NCBI GenBank assembly: GCA_026770585.1 | Contig: MU647197.1 | Coordinates: 125,138 to 142,712, forward strand | Direction: 5' to 3' | Length of the DNA stretch: 17,575 nucleotides | Origin: Baffinella frigidus | Taxonomy: Eukaryota; Cryptophyceae; Cryptomonadales; Baffinellaceae | Part shown: in pieces, positions 1-7,800 of the stretch | Position numbering within the stretch: position 1 is the first letter of the stretch | Layout of the letters: the number at the start of each line of letters is the position of its first letter | Translations under genes and position numbers: made by a program | The notes under the pieces: model-generated | What the model was told of the DNA's origin: nothing | The model's input: the letters and a program-made list of their open reading frames with translations, nothing else | Database searches by the model: none

Positions 1-151
1 ACATAAGCGCGTCCGTTCTCAACACACCATACGGCGTGGGTGGCCAGGTGGTATCCCTGCACCTGCGGCGGGGAGACAACGTGCCCGAGCAGCGCGACCG
101 CATCTACGCCGGCTGGCGCGCTGAAGCCCCTGAGGCATACCCCCCTCCTCC
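1..151 (+). CDS. GT11 exon 1 in window (HLRRGD motif)
   Basis: The frame is open from base 3 and reads [15 protein letters not shown], then [15 protein letters not shown] and a short proline run. HLRRGD is the GDP-fucose-binding signature of GT11. The donor chosen is GTGTAT at 152, which leaves two bases (CC) of a codon. The acceptor at 3904 supplies the third base, making proline. A second donor, GTATGT, lies two bases further on but would break that phase. The exon start is outside the window. Confidence 0.78.
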
Positions 152-215
152 GTGTATGTATATTTATATATATATATATATATACGAGAGAGAGTATATA
201 TATATACTCTCTCTC

Positions 216-255
<40 letters not shown>

Positions 256-567
256 ACGTATATACATGTATATATACATATACATATATACCTACATACA
301 TATACATACATACACCCTCTCTCCCAACACACCCTCTCTCTCGCGTTGCGCGGGGGGGGGGGGGCAACGTGCCCGAGCAGCGCGACCGCATCTACGCCGG
401 CTGGCGCGCCGAGGCCCCTGAGGCCTGTGCCCCCTCCCCCGTGTGTGTTTATATATATATACGAGAGAGAAGGTATAGATATGTATATACATATATGTAT
501 GTATGTATCTATCTATCTATCTATATATATATATGCGCCGAGGCCTGCTCCCCTCCCCCATATATAT

Positions 568-604
<37 letters not shown>

Positions 605-624
605 ATATTTTTTATATATATATA

Positions 625-670
<46 letters not shown>

Positions 671-1761
671 CATACGTGGGAGGCCGCATCTACGCCGGCT
701 GGCGCACCGAAGCCCCCGAGGCCTTTCCCCCTCCCCCGTATGTATGTAAGTTTATATGCATATACATATGTACATGTATATGTATATGTATATATATATA
801 TATACAAACATAGATATAGATAGATAGATATACATACGGGGGAGGCCGCATCTACGCCGGCTGGCGCGCCGAAGCCCCCGAGGCCTGCCCCCCCCCCCTG
901 TCTCTTTCCGCTTGCGTGAGGGAGAGAGAGGGTGTGTTGCCCCTTCCCTCGTGTGTGAGAGAGGGTTTTTTGTACCCTCCCGCGCCCCTTCCCCACCCCC
1001 CCCACCCTCCCCACCCTCCCCACCCTCCATGCCGCGGGAAGAGTCTTCGGGTGTAGGGGCAGACCCTGAGTGCAGTGAGCTGACATCCTAGGTGAGGAGG
1101 TGGGGTTCAGGGGCCCTTGCCTTCACCCCTCGCGCGGCAGCCAGGGGTGGGGGTCCATATCCCTTAAGTGCCCAGTAGGCTCATACGCCCTACCGTAGGG
1201 CCCTAGGACCTGCCTAGGACCTCTTGGTGGTCAAATTTGACCACCTGGTCACTTAAGGGATAGAGACCAGGTTTCAGGGGGCGGCTGTCCGCGGACGTAC
1301 CCTAACCCGCTTCTGGAGGGGGTAGGAGGTTCCAAACCCTAAGACCTGACAAAGAGGCGGTGCGACTGTCCGTAGATGTACTGAGAAAAATGGGATCACA
1401 TGGCGCCTTGCTGCCCTAAACTTATCCGGGAAAACCTATTTTTCTTTTATTTGATGGCATCGAAAATTACTACACAATTCTTTCTTATTAGTAATATGAA
1501 AGAATCTGTGTAGTAATTTTGATTGCCATCAAATGAAAGAAAAATAGGTTTCCCTGGATAAAAACGCCGACGCGGTGGTGGGGTGCCTGTCCCTCAACCC
1601 CAAACCCTCAACCCCCAACCAGACGTACGGAGCGAAGGGGGATCACGTGGCGCCGCACTTGCTTCTCGGCAGAGGGTCCCTCACCCCCCCCCCCCAGTGC
1701 ACAGTGTACAGTGTTGCAGACAGCGAAAGGGTGTGCCAAGAGAGAGGGAGGGCAGGGTTTG

Positions 1762-1802
<41 letters not shown>

Positions 1803-4800
1803 GCCATGTTCGCGCGCCGCACTTGCTGCTCGGCAGAGGGTCCTCCCCCTCTCTCTCTCCCCCCCATGATCTCTGATACCTCCACTCTCTAGCCCGGTCT
1901 CATCCTAGTTGGGCTCGATTCCGAGGAGGTGGGGTGTCTGCCCGCAGACGTACGGAGAGAAGGGGCTCGGCAGAGGGTCCCTCCCCTCTCCCCGCAAACC
2001 CTCTGATCTCATCTTCTCGCACGCATCCCCTCTTCCTAGCTCTGTTTCACTCGGGTTGACTAAATCGATTGTGTCCTTTTATTCGACCCAAATCGTCAAA
2101 AGTCTATTTTTTTCAAGGGAATTTATCAACTTTTGGCGAATCGTTGCGATTTGGGCTCGACAAATTGTCGAGCCCGATTCAAGTGGAACAGAGCTAGTCT
2201 TCCCCTCAAACCTCCCCTCTCTTCTCACTTGCTGCTTGGCAGAGGATCCTCTCTCTCCCCCCCCCATGTTGAACTCGAACGCCCCCCTTCTTCTGTCCAC
2301 CCCTTGCGCCGCAAACATCCCCTCTGCTCTCAACCCCCCATCGTATTTGACCCCTCCCCTCTGCTGTCACACCTCCACCCTCTTTCTCTCACCCCCCCAT
2401 GTTCTCTGACACCTCAACTCTCTAGCTCGGTCTCATTCTATTTGGGCTCGTTTCCGCTCCAAGGTTGACAAATTTGTACCGCACACCCATCTTTTCCACC
2501 TGAGAACAGTCAGTCATCCCTACTGAGGCAGAGCTAGACTCTCCCCGCACCCCCCCCCTCCCACACGAGGCTATCCATGCGAACAGATTCATAAGTCAAC
2601 TATTGGATTATTGCCCAGGAAACACGCCAAAAGTCAGCGAATGATCATGTTTCCGCCCGCTGAGCGGTCGGACTTGTGTGAAGTATCAAGGCTTTCATCT
2701 GAAAATTACTACACACGTTTACAATCGACATTTATTCTGTTCGCATAGGTAGCCTCGTGTGGTCTCCTCCCACGCTGCCCCTCTTCCTCTCAAGACTTCT
2801 ATCCTGCGCGACACCTCCCCTCGCCTCTCAACCCTGATCTACAATCCCTAACCTCAGCTACATGCGGCGGGCGTCGGAGGTGATCGAAGCTGGGGGGTTC
2901 TGCGGCGATCCGCTTTTGGAGGGGGGGGGGTACACGCCCTAATCCTTGAACCCCTATGTACCCAGAATACTAAACCCTAAACCCTAAACCCTAAACCCTA
3001 AACCCTAAACCCTAAACCCTAAACCCTACACCCTACACCCTATACCCTAAATCCTGTGAGGATCGAAGCTGGGGGGTTCTGCGGCGATCCGAATCTCGAA
3101 GGGGGAGGGTACGAACCTTCAACACTAAACCCCTCTATAACCCGAATACTCAACCCTAAACCCTAAAACCTAAACCCTAAACCCTAAACCCTAAAACCTA
3201 AAACCTATGATGGTCGACGCTAGGGGGTTCTGCGGTGACCTACTTTTGGAGGGGGGGGGGTACACACCCTAAACCTTCAACTCCTAAACCCTGAACGCTG
3301 AACCCCACACCTCAACCCCTCAACCCTACACCCTGCACCATACCACCTAATCCCTGAGGGGTTCATCGGCGATCCGCTTTTGAAGGGGAGCAGGGTCCAA
3401 ACCCCACCCCCCACACCCAACACCCTACACCCTACACCCTACACCCTACACCCTACACCCTACACCCTACACCCGACACCCCAAACCCTACACCCTACAC
3501 CCTAAACCCTAAGCCCTAAAAACAACCCAATTGGTAAACGTTGACAATTCTGTACCAGAACCGTCAAGGTTTGCCATTTTATTTTTCATTGTTTCTGACG
3601 TAATTTCAACCTTCTTAAGTTGTCGCCCTTACGTAAGGGCGACAACTTAAGAAGGTTGAAATTACGTCAGTTTCTGTGGCCAAATTCTCTGCACTCCGCT
3701 CTAACCCCCCCCCCCCCGCCCTCCCAGGAGGTGCGCGTACCTAGTCTACACGGACACACCTCGTGACGTGGCGTGGGCCAGGGCCAACCTCCATTTACTT
3801 TGCACTAGAGTTGCTTTACAGTAAAATCACTTGACACTAAAGTCAAGTTGCTTTATACTAAAGTTGCTTTACACTAAAGTCGCTTTATAAACCCTCCCTT
3901 TCAGGAGGTGTGCGTACCTGGTCTTCACGGACACGCCGCGGGATGTGGCGTGGGCCAGAGCGAACCTTCCCGCACACCTCAACGCTTCTTACTTCGCTGA
4001 CCTGGTGAAAATAGAGCAGTCAAAATAAGGCAGTCAAAGATACAGCTGTCAAAATAGAGCAGTCAGAATAGAGCAGTCAAAATAGAGCAGCCGAAACGAA
4101 GAGTCTAGATCAGACTGGAAGAGACTTGAAGAGACTAGAAGAGACTAGAAGGGATTAGAAAAAAGGAGAGGAGACTAGAAAAAAATAGAGTGCGACGTGG
4201 CGTGGGCCAGGGCCAATCTCACCCGGACGAGTATTTATCATAAATACGATTTCGGGGATCTCTGAACCGTTTTGCAGCGAAAATTACTACACGGACGCGA
4301 CCGGAAGCTCCAGGTGTGTAGTAAATTTCGTTGCCAAATCGTATTTATCATAAATGCTCGCCGCGATTAAATCTTCCCGGACACCTCAACGCTTCTTTCT
4401 TTGCTTGCTTGGTGAGGAGAGAGGGAGCGAGAAGACGAGGGGTGAAGAGGGTTGACGATAGCGGAAGAGACTAAGGCTAAAGGGCCTATCTAGGACCTGC
4501 ATCGAGAGTACTGAAGAAGAAGAAGAAGAAGAAGAAGAAGACACTAGAATGACGAGACTAAGCGAGCCCTAATCAACTCGGAAGACCTCCTTTCTCACCT
4601 CTCAGTTGTCCATGAACCCTACATCCTAAACCCCAAACCGTCACCCCTAAACCCTGCCAGTGTCAAGTGACTCATCCGCTTTTGTCAACGGCAGTGGGGC
4701 TCTGCAGCTTCTTTTTTTTATAAAAAAAAATCAGATGTGTATAATAAATACATGTATACCAATAAATAATTATTAACAGTAGTGCCCACTTTGTGGTCTG

Positions 4801-7800
4801 CAGGTTCCGCTGGTGGCGACGTGGGAGAAAGGCGCGGGCGCCATGTCCTCGGGCACCAAGCGCGTCGCGCCGCTCACAGACGTAAACCCCAAACCCTAAT
4901 TGAAAAGTGAAATGACGGGCGGAAATTCCAAGCCTTCAAACCCCACACCCTGACCCATCCCCCATCCCCCTCAACCCCAAACCCTAAACCCTACACCCTA
5001 AACCTTAAACCCTAACCCCTAACCCCGAACCCCGAACTCCGAACCCAGAAATCGCGAACCCGAAACCCAACCCCTGAACCCTAAACCCTCAACACTAAAC
5101 CCTAAACACTAAACACTAAACTCTAAGCCTTAAACCCTAAACCCTAAACTCTCGACCCTAAACCATAAACCCTAATCCAGGTGCTCGACCTTGCGGGGAT
5201 CGCTGCGTGCGACGCGCATGTGGTATACCCCAAACCCTAAACCCTAAACCTTAAAACCCTACACCCAGCACCCCAACCCCCTGCGCCCCAAACCCTAAAC
5301 CCTAAACCTTAAAATCCTACACCCAGCGCCCCAAACCCCTGCACCCTACACTCCAAACCCCTGCAACCCAAACCCCTGCACCCCAAACCCCAAACCCAAA
5401 CCCCAAACCCCAAACCCCAAACCCTGAATCCTGGACCCTGAACCCTGAACCCCAAACCCCAAACCCTGAACCCCAAACCCCACACCCTAAACCCTATACC
5501 CTCAACCCTCAACCCTCAACCCGCAACCCTAACCCAGGTGTCGCCATCGACGTACAGCTGGTGGGGGGCGTGGCTCAACCCCTCCAAGGGGAAACGCGTC
5601 GTGGTACGTGCCCCCAACCCCCAAACCCTACACCCCAACCTTGAACCCCAACCTTGAACCCCTAAACCCCAAGCCCTCAACGTCGAACCCCTAACCTTTC
5701 GCAGGTTCCGCGACCGTGGTTCAACCCCCGGCCATCCACTAGGATGATCATCCTAGTTGGGGAGGTCATCCTAGTTGGACTCGTTTCCGAGGAGGTGGGG
5801 TGCCCGCAGACGTACTAGGGCAGCAGTCCTCGGGTTTCGGGTTTCGGGTTTCGGTTTCGATGCCAAAAGTCGACGATGCTGGTACTAAACCGTGCTCAAG
5901 AAGTAAAAGAATGAATCAATTTGGATTTAATACAAGCATCATTATTAAACCAGAAGGCAATACTAACTTTATTAAGAACATCGTCACTTTTTGGCGCTTC
6001 GGGTTTTGGGGTTCGAGTTTCGGGTTTCGTGTTTCGGGTTTCGGGAGGACGGCTGAGCTTATCTCAGAAAACGAGTTCTAAAACTCGTTTTCTTAAGTCA
6101 ATTCCCCTACAATTTTGTCAGCTTATGCGGAGAGTAAAGAATAAGTTGACGAATTTGTAGGGGCATTGACTTAAGAAAACGAGTTTTAGAACTCGTTTTC
6201 TGAGATAAGAGCGTGGTTCCTCGCGCAGGTTCCGCGTCCGGGGTTCAAACCCGAGCCATCGTCCCTTAACCCCAAAATCTAACCCGAAACCCTACACCCT
6301 ACACCCTACACCCTACACCCTACACCCTACACCCTACACCCTACACCCTACACCCTACACCCTACACCCCAAGCCCCCAACACCAAACTCCTAACACCAA
6401 AACTAAAATCCTAAACCGCAAACGTCAAACAGGTTCCGCGACCGTGGTTCAACCCCGGCCATCCAATGGGACAGCAGTCCAAGACAGACACCATGCACCC
6501 TCCGTAAGCGCCCCTTCTCCGATCACGACTTTGTATTTCGTGATTCACAAACCCTAAACCCTTGACCCTTGACCCTTGACCCTTGACCCTTGACCCTAAA
6601 TCCTAAGCCCTAAATCCTAAACCCTGAACCCTAAACCCTAAACCCTAAACCCTAAACCCTAAATCTTTGCCTAAACCCTAAACCCTAAACCCTAAACCCT
6701 TAATCCCTTGACCTTAAAACCCAACCCCCAGAGGCGATCAGGGCCCATTCCAGACGAGTATTCACTTATTGTTTATTTTGGTCACAACATCCTCATCCGG
6801 ACGCACACCATGTGCAAGAGTACCTCGCTCATAAGGACCACCGTCGGGCTACATGTATCCCTTAAGGGGGTCAAAATTGACCCCCGACAGGTCCTAGGCA
6901 GGTCCTAGGGCCCTACGGTAGGGTGCATGAGCCTACTCGCCACTTGAGGGATGGATACAGGGGTACCTCGCTCATAAGAAAGCGCCACCCCCTAGGACCC
7001 TACAGTAGGCCTATGCCTCCTCGCTCATAAGAGAGCGTCCCCCCCTAGGACCATCATAAGGTCCTAGGCATAGGCCTACTGTAGGGTCATAGGGGGTGGC
7101 GGTTTCTTATGAGCGAGGTACCCCTGTACTCTCCGTAAGCGCCCCTTTCTGCCTGCAAAACGCCGAGGGAGAGAGACGTTTATTACTGTCCACACGGCCG
7201 CCATGCATCCCACTCCCAGGGTACTCCTGTATCCCGTAAGTGGCGGAGTAGGATCATACGTCCTACCGTGCGGCATGGGGACACCTCCCCTCTCTCTCCA
7301 TCCCTCTCTCTCTCCCCCCTGTCTCTCTCCTCTCTCTCCTCTCTCTCCTCCCTCTCTCTCTCTCCTCTCTCCCCTCTCTCCCCTCTCTCCTCTCTCCCTC
7401 TCCCTCTCCCCCTCCCCTCCCCCAGCCTGCCGGCGGGGCCCGTCGTGGCGGGGACACGTGTCCCCTTCGTGGCGTGCGTGTCCCGCGTTCAAGAACGTAA
7501 GGGTGTTGGGAATTGGAGCCCTTCGTGTTGGGAATTGGAGCCCTTCGTGTTGGGAATTGGAGCCCTTCGTGTTGGGAATTGGAGCCCTTCGTGTTGGGAA
7601 TTGCAGCCCTTCGTGTTGGAAATTGGAGCCCTTCGTGTTGAAAATTGGAGCGACCCTTGTGCATTGCAGAGTAGGCTGGCATCGGATCAACACCGAGCCT
7701 GTGTTCATAGGCTAACGGCCTGAAAATGGGGTAGTTAGGCATACGGCATTGCCTAGGACCTCCTACCGTAGGCCGAGGGAACCTAGGGCCAAAAATTATC

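Noticed and set aside
36-813. Long frames through bases 36-813 on the + strand.
   Set aside because: Beyond the first exon they are tyrosine/isoleucine runs from TA microsatellites, with short exon copies embedded.
5309-5512. Minus-strand frame rich in GFRVWGLG.
   Set aside because: It is the translation of the complement of CCCTAAA/CCCCAAA repeats in an intron.
6433-6470. GTGGTTCAACCCCGGCCA looks like a tRNA T-arm.
   Set aside because: No acceptor stem, D-arm or anticodon arm fits upstream, and the bases are coding for VPRPWFNP in the GT11 model and in two duplicate copies.
7504-7651. 22-bp tandem repeat as a CRISPR array.
   Set aside because: Units abut each other with no spacers, and the DNA is eukaryotic in character.
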